64,000 nt of DNA from Sulfurimonas hydrogeniphila (GTDB lineage Bacteria; Campylobacterota; Campylobacteria; Campylobacterales; Sulfurimonadaceae), in the NCBI RefSeq assembly GCF_009068765.1, contig NZ_CP035534.1, forward strand, positions 1,178,001 through 1,242,000, read 5' to 3'. Under the pieces are notes generated by a model. The model searched no databases. It had not been told where the DNA came from and saw only the letters and a list, made by a program, of their open reading frames with translations. The translations under genes were made by a program, and so were the position numbers. This document shows, one piece after another, positions 36,358 to 45,928 of the stretch (position 1 is its first letter; each line of letters begins with the position of its first letter).

Positions 36358-37618
36358 AATTGAAGTCCTTTTTTACTTCATAGTTGGTAACAGTAATCCA
36401 GTTTCCAACCAGATCTTCTTGAGACTCTACAACAATTTTATTAAAATGCTGATCAAGCCCGTGATAGAATCCTTCTTTACAAGACTCTATCAGCACCTCA
36501 AGCTCTCCCCTGTAAGCCTTTCTGAAATCAAAATTTTTCTGTTGAATCAACTCTTGCAATTCGTGCAGTCTCTCTTTTGCTGTTTTGCCGTTTACCTCCG
36601 GCTTCATAGTGGCAGAAGGTGTGCCATCACGCTTTGAATAGGTAAAAGCATGAATGTGTGTCAAAGGCAAATCTCTTGCATTTTGCATAGCTTCTCGCCA
36701 TAAATCTTCACTCTCCCCCGGATGCCCTGTTATAAAATCTGTGCCTATTGCGTATCCCTTTTCTGCCAGAAGTTCAAACAATGCTTTATCCTGCTTGTAA
36801 ACATTTCTTCTGTTCATCAGTTTTAACATTTTTGGCGAGGTGTGTTGCAAAGCAATGTGCATATGCTTTTCCATCCACGGCTCATCCAAAATCTCTTTAA
36901 ATTCATCTGTAATCTGAACAGGTTCAACACTGCCAAGACGTATGCGTCTGACACCACGAATTTGAGACATTTTTTTCATAAGTTTTGCCAAAGATGTTTT
37001 TGTATCCTGCCCGTAACTGCCGACATTCGTACCGGTTAGGATAAATTCGCCGAAACCGTTCAGGGCAAGTCTTGCGACCTGCTCTAAAATTCTATTTTCA
37101 TCCATACTTCTGGCATCACCTCGTACATAGGGAATGATACAGTAAGAACAGCGAAAATTACATCCCTCCTGTATTTTTATAAAAGCTCTGCTTTTGCCTA
37201 CAAACTCATCCACAACCATATCGTCTATATGGTTCAGATCACCCGGTTCGTAAAAGGGTTTTTCTTTTGCCAAAAGTGCATCTATCTTCTGCTTTTCACT
37301 CTGACCGAAAACTCCGTGGATACGGTTCTCTTTTAAAAGAGACTCTCCCTTGGTATGGGCACCGCAACCGGTTAGAAAAAGCTTTGCACCATTGTTGTTT
37401 TTTTCTACCTGTGAAATATAGGAACGCACATGGGTATCGGCACCATTGGTAACCGTGCAGGAGTTTATAACGATGACATCGGCTTCTGCTTCATTTTGGG
37501 TTATTTCATACTCTTTTAATGAACTCATCATAACCTGAGAATCATAAAGATTTGTTCGGCAGCCAAATGTTTTAAAATATACTTTTTTTGCCCCGCGGAC
37601 ATTTTTTTTACTCTGCAT
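36344..37618 (-). CDS. mtaB: tRNA t6A37 methylthiotransferase
   Basis: A radical-SAM enzyme that converts t6A37 to ms2t6A37 in ANN-decoding tRNAs. The N-terminal UPF0004 domain has cluster Cys in FKTFGCRTNLYDSQ, INSCTVTN and LTGCGAHTKG; the radical-SAM motif is EGCNFRCSYCIIPYVRG; a TRAM-like domain closes the 424-residue protein. Start overlaps the MscS-like stop by one base and its end overlaps the FtsH-like gene. Confidence 0.92.
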   Translation of the reverse strand: MQSKKNVRGAKKVYFKTFGCRTNLYDSQVMMSSLKEYEITQNEAEADVIVINSCTVTNGADTHVRSYISQVEKNNNGAKLFLTGCGAHTKGESLLKENRIHGVFGQSEKQKIDALLAKEKPFYEPGDLNHIDDMVVDEFVGKSRAFIKIQEGCNFRCSYCIIPYVRGDARSMDENRILEQVARLALNGFGEFILTGTNVGSYGQDTKTSLAKLMKKMSQIRGVRRIRLGSVEPVQITDEFKEILDEPWMEKHMHIALQHTSPKMLKLMNRRNVYKQDKALFELLAEKGYAIGTDFITGHPGESEDLWREAMQNARDLPLTHIHAFTYSKRDGTPSATMKPEVNGKTAKERLHELQELIQQKNFDFRKAYRGELEVLIESCKEGFYHGLDQHFNKIVVESQEDLVGNWITVTNYEVKKDFNYARI

Positions 37619-39249
37619 TAGACTATTTCTCCGTTATGTGCACTCGGTGATTCACTCTGCATAGATACATGTAACTTCTGTGTAGGATACGCTATCGTAA
37701 TATCATCCGCTTCCCTGAATGCATCCAAAATTTCCGTTGAAATGACACTTCTGAGTGTTAAAGTAGCATAGGCATTGGTAAGATACCAGGCTTCTATGTC
37801 TATACCGTTTGACTCTATAAAAGAGTAGATTCTTGGTTCTACGTTGGTGTTTTTCAAATTATAATGCTGTCTGAGTTTGTTAAGCTGTTTTCTTGTAATA
37901 TCCGTATAACCCTTAGAAAATTTCTTAGTAATTTCTTTGACTATATGCATAGCTTTCTTATGGTTGGAGTCAAAGGTAATCGTAATCTTTACACCATCCC
38001 AAACCGTCTTGAGCGAATTATGTGTATAGTTTGCAATCATCTGGGTAAAAATATAGTTGTTCGGTATAAATATAATACGGCCTGCTCTTCTGTTGTGCAT
38101 GATAGATGTCAAAGTTATATCTTCCAAAATCGTCATACGAAGGAGCGAAATATCTAAAACATCGCCGACATATTTCATCCCTCCCATATCTACACGGATT
38201 CTGTCCCCTACATGTATACTTCCGCCAAAGACGATAACAAGCCAGCCCAGCATCGACATGAACCAGTCTTTCATCGCAATGGCTATACCTGCTGAAGCAA
38301 ATCCAAGGATTGTTACAAGATAGGAAGCGTTTTCAATATAGTTAAAAAACAGAATCAAAATTATAATGATGAAATTTGTAAATGTGATGATTTTGTTTGC
38401 CATATAAAAACGTTCGTTATCTGTAATATATTTCTTGACAACCAGCTTTAAAAGAAAAAATATAAAAAATACGAACAGTATTGCCATGCCTATTTTTATC
38501 AGTCTGTAAACCTGTTTTTCAATGCCTTTGTTGATGTTTATCTCTGCAATATCCAGGCGTTTTTGATAGACATTCATTGTTACATTCATAGTATCAAGTG
38601 CCTGTTCAAACATCTCAAGCTGTGCAAGTTTGTTTCTGTATATCTGAGCATATTTTTTGTTTTTTGGCTGCAGCTGCAGAATTTTTTTATAAATCTTTTT
38701 CTCTTGTTTTAATTTGCTGATCAAATCTATCAGACTTTCTCTTTTTTTCTTGTACTCTTCAAGATTAGCATTGAGTGTTTTTATCATAGACAGACCGGTA
38801 AGAATATCAAAAGGATTGTTTATTTCCGGTACTTTGTCGATATTTGGCGGCGTTATCAGTTCTGAAAACGGTGCAGAACTGTTGGTGCCTTTTAATTTTT
38901 CAATCTGTGAAGCCAAAATATTTTCTTTTGATATCAAGGCGATGAGTTCATCTTTGTCGGCATCTGTTTTAGCATGTTTTGCAAGATACCTGATTCTTTT
39001 TTTAATGGCATCAAGATTATGCTTCACATCCATAGATGTCAGGTAGGAAGAATAACTTTTCATCCACATGTTTTCATCAGATATATCCGACTCAATGGTG
39101 TTTATCTGCTGTTCATATGCTTTTGTCTGTTCAAATGCAAGTGCTTCTTCTTTTGTTGTATCTGTGGCATTTTGTTCAACAGAAATATCTGCCTGCAACA
39201 AAGAAGCAAAAAGTATACTAACAGTAAAAATGAAAGACTTTAACAGCAT
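37618..39249 (-). CDS. Mechanosensitive ion channel family protein (MscS-like)
   Basis: A 543-residue membrane protein. A signal peptide (MLLKSFIFTVSILFASLLQA) is followed by a long periplasmic coiled-coil region (residues about 25-245) and then membrane helices ([52 protein letters not shown]). The last matches the MscS pore helix pattern, followed by the beta-domain VHVGDRIRVDMGG. It protects against hypo-osmotic shock or, in large relatives, handles other cues. Overlaps aroB by one base. Confidence 0.9.
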   Translation of the reverse strand: MLLKSFIFTVSILFASLLQADISVEQNATDTTKEEALAFEQTKAYEQQINTIESDISDENMWMKSYSSYLTSMDVKHNLDAIKKRIRYLAKHAKTDADKDELIALISKENILASQIEKLKGTNSSAPFSELITPPNIDKVPEINNPFDILTGLSMIKTLNANLEEYKKKRESLIDLISKLKQEKKIYKKILQLQPKNKKYAQIYRNKLAQLEMFEQALDTMNVTMNVYQKRLDIAEININKGIEKQVYRLIKIGMAILFVFFIFFLLKLVVKKYITDNERFYMANKIITFTNFIIIILILFFNYIENASYLVTILGFASAGIAIAMKDWFMSMLGWLVIVFGGSIHVGDRIRVDMGGMKYVGDVLDISLLRMTILEDITLTSIMHNRRAGRIIFIPNNYIFTQMIANYTHNSLKTVWDGVKITITFDSNHKKAMHIVKEITKKFSKGYTDITRKQLNKLRQHYNLKNTNVEPRIYSFIESNGIDIEAWYLTNAYATLTLRSVISTEILDAFREADDITIAYPTQKLHVSMQSESPSAHNGEIV

Positions 39250-40298
39250 CAGTTGTTTCCAAATGTACGAAGAACACTGAGAATCAACTCTTTATCAACT
39301 TTATCTGTAATTTTTACGCCACCAATGCCTACGGGGATGATAAACGTTACAGAAGCATCCAGACTTTTTTTATCCAGGAAGAATGTTTCATAAAAACTGT
39401 TGACATCTTCGATGGTATAAGAAGTCGGCAAATCATACTTTTGCAAAAGCTCTTTTACCCTCTGTGCCTCCTGTGGCGTCATCAGGTTCATAGCCACAGC
39501 AACTTCGTTCGCCATCACCATACCGATGGCTACTGCTTCACCATGCAAATATGTTTTGTACTTTGTTTCGTTTTCAATGACATGTCCAAATGTATGCCCG
39601 TAATTCAGAGCAGCTCTCAGTCCATGCTCTTTTTCGTCTTTGGCGACAACATCTGCTTTTGTCTGTACAGCCTGTTTGATGGCTTCTTGCAAAACTTCTT
39701 TATCGTGCAGATCGGCTGTTTCTAAAAATTCAAAGAAATTTCTGTTAAAGGTTACTGCCATTTTGATAATCTCGGCAACACCGGCTCCAAATTCCCGCTT
39801 GGGAAGTGTCGATAAAAAATGAGGGTCAATATAGACAGCTTTGGGCTGATGAAAAGCACCTATTAGATTTTTTCCATACTTGTTATTTATACCTGTTTTT
39901 CCGCCTACACTGGCATCTACCTGAGAAAGCAGTGTTGTAGGTACCTGCACAAAATCAATCCCACGCTGGTATATACTTGCCGTATATCCTGTCATATCTC
40001 CTATAACGCCGCCTCCAAAAGCAATAAGCATTGATTTTCTGTTAAAACGGTGGTTAAACAAAGACTCCAATATCAAATCAACAGAATCCTGGTTTTTATA
40101 CTCTTCTCCGTCAGGTACTGTAATAATATAAAGTTCTTTTGCTGATATTTTTGAAAGGAAGTATGCCAGATGAAGTCCGGCCACTTTCGGGTTGGTAATA
40201 ATAGCTACTTTTTTATCAAAATGAACTTTTTTAATCGTATCTATAGTAATGTCATATGAGTTGTCAACTGTTTGTTTTAAAGGGATGTTTACCTGCAT
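39249..40298 (-). CDS. aroB: 3-dehydroquinate synthase
   Basis: Second step of the shikimate pathway, cyclising DAHP in an NAD- and metal-dependent reaction. Motifs: VPDGEEYKNQDSVD, LIAFGGGVIGDMTGYTASIY, VPTTLLSQVDASVGGKTG (NAD/substrate loop), LNYGHTFGHVIE (zinc His) and GEAVAIGMV. The 349 residues are typical. The gap of 70 bases to the upstream TrkA-like gene holds nothing notable. Confidence 0.96.
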   Translation of the reverse strand: MQVNIPLKQTVDNSYDITIDTIKKVHFDKKVAIITNPKVAGLHLAYFLSKISAKELYIITVPDGEEYKNQDSVDLILESLFNHRFNRKSMLIAFGGGVIGDMTGYTASIYQRGIDFVQVPTTLLSQVDASVGGKTGINNKYGKNLIGAFHQPKAVYIDPHFLSTLPKREFGAGVAEIIKMAVTFNRNFFEFLETADLHDKEVLQEAIKQAVQTKADVVAKDEKEHGLRAALNYGHTFGHVIENETKYKTYLHGEAVAIGMVMANEVAVAMNLMTPQEAQRVKELLQKYDLPTSYTIEDVNSFYETFFLDKKSLDASVTFIIPVGIGGVKITDKVDKELILSVLRTFGNN

Positions 40299-40368
40299 TG
40301 TCTATCCAAAATTATAATATGCTAGATAATACTTAACTTTTACTAAAAAAGGAATAAATTAACGCTGT

Positions 40369-41775
40369 TTATAGCTGTACAGGTATAAAAATTTGATGAA
40401 AATCATCCAGTTTAAAATAGAGTTTTTCACTGTCAGTTGAAAAAAGAGCATAAATATGGCGTGTTGTGAGTTTGTTTGTAAAAGGAATAATCTGTATAAA
40501 ATTTTCTTTGTGCTTCAGGAGCCGAATCGGGTTTTCATTTTCTTTGAAGACTTTGATTGACTTGGAAAAAATCGTTGAAAGATTATAAAAATGCTCAATG
40601 ACCTGTTCTTTTTCATCCTGGTGCTCGTTGATATAATTATAAAGTTCTATATTGAAATTCAGCTGCTCGGCTATATCAAAAATCGTAGCAGATATTTTTT
40701 CCAGGTCTCTGTTGTCTGAGAGTATCAAAGCGACATCTTTCACCTTGGAAAAAGATTTTTCTGAGAGTTTCAGTACCGGTACATGTACATCATACAAACA
40801 TTTTCTCACATGATAATCGGCAAACATTTCTCTTGATACAATCACCAGTCCGACATGATACGACTTTACGTCATGCAAAAATGCAGATCGCAGATTAATA
40901 CTGTCATAATCTATCTCGACAACAATATCCAGATCTCTTAAATCCTTGATTTTTTCAATAATATCAATATCTGAAGGGTTTACAATTTTTATAACAAGGT
41001 CATGTTTGAATTTTTCATGTATATACATTGCATGGTGCACAAGCCCAAGAATATTTGAGTGATTTACAATATTCATATCTATATATAAAAGAATATTTGT
41101 TCCAAAAGGCTCAGGGAACTGTCCGAGTTCACGCTTGATCGCTTTGTATACAGAACGCAGAACTGCCGGCTCACCAACAAGCAAAAGAGTGTCATTTGGC
41201 TGTATCATGCGTCTGCGCGAAGGCATAATGAGCTTTCTGTTTCTGTATATGGCAACTATACGCCAATTCTTCTGCTCAATCACTCCAATATGCCGATAAA
41301 CAAAAGAACTGCCAAAAGGCACAAGCACTTCCATTATTTCGCCCTCGCCTATACCGACATTCTGTGCTATAACCGGAACATTTGGCAGGTAATCCAACAA
41401 ACGGGAGGCCAAAATCTCGTTTGCATTGATGAGTACAACATTCGGATCTTCATTGGTCATATTCCACTGATTTAAGACAACAACCCGCAACTGCTTTTTG
41501 ACAACACGAATATTTTTAATCGTATTTTCCACTTCAGTCTGATTATCCATCGCTATAACAACCTGGATAAATTCCATTTTTAGCAAATTTGCCAGTTTGT
41601 AAAAACTCGTAGGATCAAACTCGTAAAATTTAAACCGTGCAGGGCTTGCATCTTTGAATTTTTTCTCTTTTGTCTGTACTATATAGTATATATTTTCACT
41701 CGTATATGTCTCTGCGACCCGTTGAATAAAGTGTTGTCCTATCGGTCCGCTGCTTATTATCAGTATTTTTTTCAT
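40369..41775 (-). CDS. TrkA-like NAD-binding / TrkA-C domain protein (COG3400-type)
   Basis: A 468-residue soluble protein. The N-terminus MKKILIISSGPIGQHFIQRV is a Rossmann TrkA-N domain; a TrkA-C-like beta domain follows (MEVLVPFGSSFVYRHIGVI to NDTLLLVGEPAVL). The second half is another Rossmann-like region (LYIDMNIVNHSNILGLVHHA) and a helical tail. In K+ transport such proteins gate a membrane partner with NAD(H) or nucleotides; no trkH or kch is near. Its ATG overlaps the trmA stop by four bases. Confidence 0.8.
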   Translation of the reverse strand: MKKILIISSGPIGQHFIQRVAETYTSENIYYIVQTKEKKFKDASPARFKFYEFDPTSFYKLANLLKMEFIQVVIAMDNQTEVENTIKNIRVVKKQLRVVVLNQWNMTNEDPNVVLINANEILASRLLDYLPNVPVIAQNVGIGEGEIMEVLVPFGSSFVYRHIGVIEQKNWRIVAIYRNRKLIMPSRRRMIQPNDTLLLVGEPAVLRSVYKAIKRELGQFPEPFGTNILLYIDMNIVNHSNILGLVHHAMYIHEKFKHDLVIKIVNPSDIDIIEKIKDLRDLDIVVEIDYDSINLRSAFLHDVKSYHVGLVIVSREMFADYHVRKCLYDVHVPVLKLSEKSFSKVKDVALILSDNRDLEKISATIFDIAEQLNFNIELYNYINEHQDEKEQVIEHFYNLSTIFSKSIKVFKENENPIRLLKHKENFIQIIPFTNKLTTRHIYALFSTDSEKLYFKLDDFHQIFIPVQL

Positions 41776-42887
41776 TTGAGATCTTTTTTAATAAGTTTCA
41801 CACCCATTTCAACATGATGTGTGTAGGGAAACTGGTCAAAAAGCGCCATGTCTGTCACCTGATGTGTTTGGCACAATATTTCCAAATCATCCAGGAGAGT
41901 CAGCGGATTACATGAAATATAGACTATATGATCATACCTTGAGACAAATTTGCATGAGTATTCGCCCATTCCGCTTCGTGGAGGATCTACAAAAACAGAG
42001 TTGATATTGTAGCTGTTGATATCAATATCTTTCATTCTTCTGTACTCTCTTACGCCGTCAAGTGCTCCGACAAAATCCTCAACACTCATACGGACAAATT
42101 CTATGTTCTCTACCTGGTTTAAAACCATATTTTCTTTTGCCGCATTGATGGAGGATTTGGATATTTCTGTTGCCAGTACTTTGTTGAATTTTTTTGCAAA
42201 AGGTATAGTAAAGTTTCCTGCCCCGCAGTAAAGCTCAAGCAGATCATTTTTCGTATCTGAAAACCTGTCGCTTGCCCAGACAATCATCTGTTCGTTTACT
42301 CTCGGATTTGGCTGGGTAAAACTGTTTTCAATATGTTTAAACTTATAGACATCCTTGTTTACATGTAAAGTTTCCGTGACATAATCCTGTCCGACCACAA
42401 CTTTTTGTTTGCGCGACCTGCCTATGATATATATATTCAAATCTTCTGCTATTTCTGTTGCTTTTTTCTGCCATGCTTCATCCAAAGCCCTGTGATACAA
42501 TAGTGAAACTACTATTTCTCCCGAGCTTGCACTTAAAAAATCTGCACCGAAAAGCTTAAAGCCTATCTCATGTTTTTGTATGGCTGAGAGCAGTTTTGGC
42601 ATCAATTCAGCGATATATTCATTGACCTGGGGGCATTCCTCTATCAGAACAACCCCTTTTTTGTCAATATGGTTCATCGCATAGGATATCTCATCGCCAG
42701 AGTGCCATATTTTGAACTCGCTTCGTGCACGATAATGTTCATCCAGGGATTTATACACAGAAATATCTCCGTCAAAGTAAGGAGAAAATCTTTCTTTGTT
42801 TATCTGTACTTTTTCATTGAGTTGCACTTCATACCCATCTTCATAGACTCTGCAGGCACCACATTCGCCAAAATATTTACAATCCAA
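41772..42887 (-). CDS. trmA: tRNA (uracil-5-)-methyltransferase
   Basis: Makes ribothymidine at position 54 of tRNA using SAM. Short TrmA form (371 residues) without a TRAM domain. Signatures: ARSEFKIWHSGDEISYAM, SFTQPNPRVNEQMI, LELYCGAGNFTIPFA (SAM site), FVDPPRSGMGEY, and catalytic Cys in VYISCNPLTLLDDL. An unusual four-Cys opening (MDCKYFGECGACRVYEDGY) hints at an iron-sulfur-type cluster as in RlmD/RumA relatives, so RlmD-like activity cannot be excluded. Confidence 0.88.
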   Translation of the reverse strand: MDCKYFGECGACRVYEDGYEVQLNEKVQINKERFSPYFDGDISVYKSLDEHYRARSEFKIWHSGDEISYAMNHIDKKGVVLIEECPQVNEYIAELMPKLLSAIQKHEIGFKLFGADFLSASSGEIVVSLLYHRALDEAWQKKATEIAEDLNIYIIGRSRKQKVVVGQDYVTETLHVNKDVYKFKHIENSFTQPNPRVNEQMIVWASDRFSDTKNDLLELYCGAGNFTIPFAKKFNKVLATEISKSSINAAKENMVLNQVENIEFVRMSVEDFVGALDGVREYRRMKDIDINSYNINSVFVDPPRSGMGEYSCKFVSRYDHIVYISCNPLTLLDDLEILCQTHQVTDMALFDQFPYTHHVEMGVKLIKKDLK

Positions 42888-42908
42888 TTTTACATCCTTA
42901 GAAAATAT

Positions 42909-43646
42909 TTATTTTACGGAGGCAATCAAATTGCCTATCAGTAAATTCCAGCCGTCAATCAATACAAAAACAAGTATTTTGAAAGGCAGAGAGATCATAA
43001 CAGGAGGCAGCATCATCATACCCATAGACATCAAAATAGAGGCCACGACCATATCTATGACCAAAAAAGGCAAAAAGAGCAAAAAGCCTATCTCAAAAGC
43101 GGTTTTTAATTCACTGATGATAAAGGCAGGAATAACAATTGAGAGAGGAACATCTGCCACAGTTTTCGGATTTTCCATTTTTCGTATACGCAAAAAGAGC
43201 GCCAGATCTTTTTCTCTGGTATTTCTAATCATAAAATTTTTAAAAGGCAGAGTAGTTTTGGTAAAAGCCTCTTCATACCCTATATCCTTGGCTATGTAAG
43301 GCTTGATACCCTGCTCATAGGCTTTTGTTCCTATGGGTTCCATCACAAAAAAAGTCAAAATCATTGCAAGCATGACAAGAAGCTGCGTCGGAGGAACCTG
43401 TTGGGTACCGAGTGCCTGACGTAAAAACCCGAACACAATGACAAATCGTGTAAATGTTGTCATTACAAGTACCATCGAAGGAGCTAAAAAAAGCAAGGTA
43501 AGAACAACGAGTACATTAAGAGAAGAAACAAGCTGTTGCGGTGTATCAGGAGCAGAAAGGCTGAGATTCATTGTAGGCACAACAGGCGATTCTGCCCCAA
43601 AACCCAAAGCACTCAATGCCAAAAGTAAAAAAAGAACTCTTATCAT
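42909..43646 (-). CDS. fliP: Flagellar type III export protein FliP
   Basis: Core of the flagellar export gate together with FliQ and FliR. A signal-like N-terminus (MIRVLFLLLALSALGFG) is followed by four membrane helices. Signatures: NVLVVLTLLFLAPSMVLVMT, FVIVFGFLRQALGTQQVPP, VPLSIVIPAFIISELKTAFE, and VVASILMSMGMMMLPPVMIS. Overlaps motB by four bases; other export genes are elsewhere. Confidence 0.96.
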   Translation of the reverse strand: MIRVLFLLLALSALGFGAESPVVPTMNLSLSAPDTPQQLVSSLNVLVVLTLLFLAPSMVLVMTTFTRFVIVFGFLRQALGTQQVPPTQLLVMLAMILTFFVMEPIGTKAYEQGIKPYIAKDIGYEEAFTKTTLPFKNFMIRNTREKDLALFLRIRKMENPKTVADVPLSIVIPAFIISELKTAFEIGFLLFLPFLVIDMVVASILMSMGMMMLPPVMISLPFKILVFVLIDGWNLLIGNLIASVK

Positions 43647-44422
43647 TTTTTCTCGACTGTTTTATCTAAAATAGAATTGTTGATATTTTGCGCTTCTTCA
43701 CTTTTTTTGCCATAAAAATGCAATTCAACTCTTCTGTTTTTTTCTCTTCCTGTGGCTGTTGCATTGGTCGCTATGGGCTGATACTGTGCAAAACCTGTTG
43801 CACTCAAACGTGCAGGATCAACACCGTCTAAAATCAACTCATGCAAAACCGCCAGCGCTCTTGCAGTTGAGAGTTCCCAATTGTCCTTATAAGGACTGTT
43901 CGGTCCGGGATCTCTGTCATCAGTATGTCCCTGTACATCCACAAGCATATCATTTGGCAACTCTTGAATAATAAGCGTAATCCGCTTCAAAAACAACAAA
44001 GCGTCCTGGTTTTCTATCGTTGCACTGCCTGGTTTGAACAACAGTGTTGCCGGCAGTTTTATAACAAAACCGTCCTGAGCCTCTTTTACGGTAATCGCAG
44101 GAGACTGTGTTTTTTCCATCATCTCATTCGCATCAGTTGCAGCCTGCTGTACTCTGTTGACCACTTCACTCGTTTCGTCCTGAGAGTCTATAGGCGTGGC
44201 TTCAAGCATTCTTTTTTTTGAAATTTCTGTTTGCGTACCGCCCTCAAGAACACTCATCGCCCCTGAGAGTGAACCGATCGCTTCTGAAATCTTTTTTGCA
44301 TCCATACTTGACATGGAAAGCAGCAAAACGAAAAAACACAGAAGCAGAGACATTAAGTCTCCAAACGCCGCGAGCCATGCAGGGAGGCACTCCTCGCATT
44401 CAGGACACTTTTTTTTACCCAT
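43643..44422 (-). CDS. motB: Flagellar stator protein MotB
   Basis: Anchors the stator to peptidoglycan and lines the ion channel with MotA. The single membrane helix AWLAAFGDLMSLLLCFFVLLL contains the essential channel Asp (in FGDLM). The C-terminal OmpA-like domain binds peptidoglycan (VDVQGHTDDRDPGP, LSTARALAVLHEL, NRRVELHFYGK). An N-terminal Cys-rich MGKKKCPECEECLP is common in this phylum. Twelve bases separate motA and motB. Confidence 0.95.
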   Translation of the reverse strand: MGKKKCPECEECLPAWLAAFGDLMSLLLCFFVLLLSMSSMDAKKISEAIGSLSGAMSVLEGGTQTEISKKRMLEATPIDSQDETSEVVNRVQQAATDANEMMEKTQSPAITVKEAQDGFVIKLPATLLFKPGSATIENQDALLFLKRITLIIQELPNDMLVDVQGHTDDRDPGPNSPYKDNWELSTARALAVLHELILDGVDPARLSATGFAQYQPIATNATATGREKNRRVELHFYGKKSEEAQNINNSILDKTVEKK

Positions 44423-44434
44423 CAGTGCTGTCCG

Positions 44435-45199
44435 TTATTCAAACTGACTGACACGGTCAGCAGGAGCCAGATAGGCAAGCAGTTTTGCTTCAAGCACTCT
44501 AGGCGCATCACCGGACTGAATAGACATGATACCCTCAAGGATCATCTCTTTAAGCATAGTCTCTTCATCATTTCTGATAGTCAGGATATTGTAAATCGGT
44601 GTTCCGAATATATTACCTATCATTGCACCGTACATGGTTGTAAGCAAAGCAACTGCCATTGATGGACCAATTGCAGAAGGATCTGCCATATTTAAAAGCA
44701 TGGCAACAAGTCCGATGAGCGTTCCGATCATACCCATCGCACCGGCAAGCCCTGCCCACTGGTTAAATATAGAAGCATGAATCTTATGGCGGGTACTTGT
44801 CTGTTCCATGTCAATTTCAAGCAAATCACGAATCGTATCAGGTTCACTGCCGTCAATTGCCATGGAGAGCCCTTTTTTCAAGAATTCGTTCTCTTCATTG
44901 TTGACATCACTTTCCAATGCCAAAATACCGTCTTTTCTTGCCTTGGTTGCAAACTCTACCAGTTTTTTGATAAGCTCACCCACATCCTCTTCGGCAGGTT
45001 TGATAGCTTTCATAAAAACTTTGGTAAATTTTTTCATTTGCGCCGGTTTAAAGGAGATCATCAAAGCCCCGATACTACCGCCGACAACAATTAAAACAGA
45101 AGGAATATCGATATATGCACCGACACCAACACCCATTGTCATGGCCCCGAGCAAAAGAGCCATAATCAAAACAATACCAATGACCGTACCTAAATCCAT
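44435..45199 (-). CDS. motA: Flagellar stator protein MotA
   Basis: Forms the stator ion channel with MotB and contacts FliG. Four membrane helices are evident; the N-terminal VIGIVLIMALLLGAMTMG and the SVLIVVGGSIGALMISF element are typical. The third and fourth helices contain GAMGMIGTLIGLVAMLLNM and AVALLTTMYGAMIGNI. The 254-residue length is normal. First gene in a long leftward string of overlapping genes running to bioV. Confidence 0.96.
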   Translation of the reverse strand: MDLGTVIGIVLIMALLLGAMTMGVGVGAYIDIPSVLIVVGGSIGALMISFKPAQMKKFTKVFMKAIKPAEEDVGELIKKLVEFATKARKDGILALESDVNNEENEFLKKGLSMAIDGSEPDTIRDLLEIDMEQTSTRHKIHASIFNQWAGLAGAMGMIGTLIGLVAMLLNMADPSAIGPSMAVALLTTMYGAMIGNIFGTPIYNILTIRNDEETMLKEMILEGIMSIQSGDAPRVLEAKLLAYLAPADRVSQFE

Positions 45200-45247
45200 C
45201 CAAAAACCTTATGAAAAATTTATAATTACATTATAATAGCACAATTA

Positions 45248-45928
45248 TTATAAAGAGTAAATTTTATTGACTATCTTTGCGATGAGTAATATAATCAGCC
45301 ATGCAAGTATCATTGTAATGACCGTATGGCTGAAAAAATGATCGCCGATAACCATTTTATACAGCCCCATACTCCACCCGATTGTCAAAGCAACTGCAGA
45401 GGCAATGATTTTGTTTCTCCGTTTGTGAAATAAAAATATCAGGCTCAAAAGCGCAAATCCGCCGCTTGCATGTCCGGCAGGCCAGCATTTGCTTTTGTGA
45501 TGATGCAGTTTAAATTCGTGAGTATAATTTTGCCAGACTGCCGTTCTGGGATACACTCCGCCATATCTTACTTCATCTTTGGGACAGGGCATATTTGTCT
45601 CTCCTTTTATAGAACTTGCAATAAGCGGCACAAATATAGCAGAAAGTATGACAATAATCATGCCTCTTTTGTAGTCATTGACCAGTTTTGTTTTTCTAAA
45701 AAAGATAAGTGCAAGCAACAGACTCACAGCAAAGGCAATGAGAAGTTTTTTAATACCGTCGTAAAATATAAACTTGTAAGGCTGCTCACCCCAAAAAAGA
45801 ACCCATTTATGCGTCGTAAAATCAAAAAACTGATCTTGCAGGCGCAAATCTACATCGCTTATCCCGAAAAAAATGATGCTAAAAAGCAGAAGTATAAAAG
45901 TAACAACGAGTTGCTGGTTAATGTTCAT
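45248..45928 (-). CDS. PAP2-family phosphatase, LpxE-like lipid A phosphatase candidate
   Basis: A 226-residue membrane PAP2 phosphatase with about six helices. The catalytic blocks are KGETNMPCPKDEVRYGG region (first motif, degenerate), the second motif CWPAGHASGGFALL (usual PSGH is PAGH), and GLYKMVIGDHFFSHTV (third motif with catalytic His). It overlaps the EptA-like gene by 11 bases. In Helicobacter, LpxE (lipid A 1-phosphatase) is next to EptA, so a lipid A 1-dephosphorylation then phosphoethanolamine addition pathway is likely (inference from order). Confidence 0.8.
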   Translation of the reverse strand: MNINQQLVVTFILLLFSIIFFGISDVDLRLQDQFFDFTTHKWVLFWGEQPYKFIFYDGIKKLLIAFAVSLLLALIFFRKTKLVNDYKRGMIIVILSAIFVPLIASSIKGETNMPCPKDEVRYGGVYPRTAVWQNYTHEFKLHHHKSKCWPAGHASGGFALLSLIFLFHKRRNKIIASAVALTIGWSMGLYKMVIGDHFFSHTVITMILAWLIILLIAKIVNKIYSL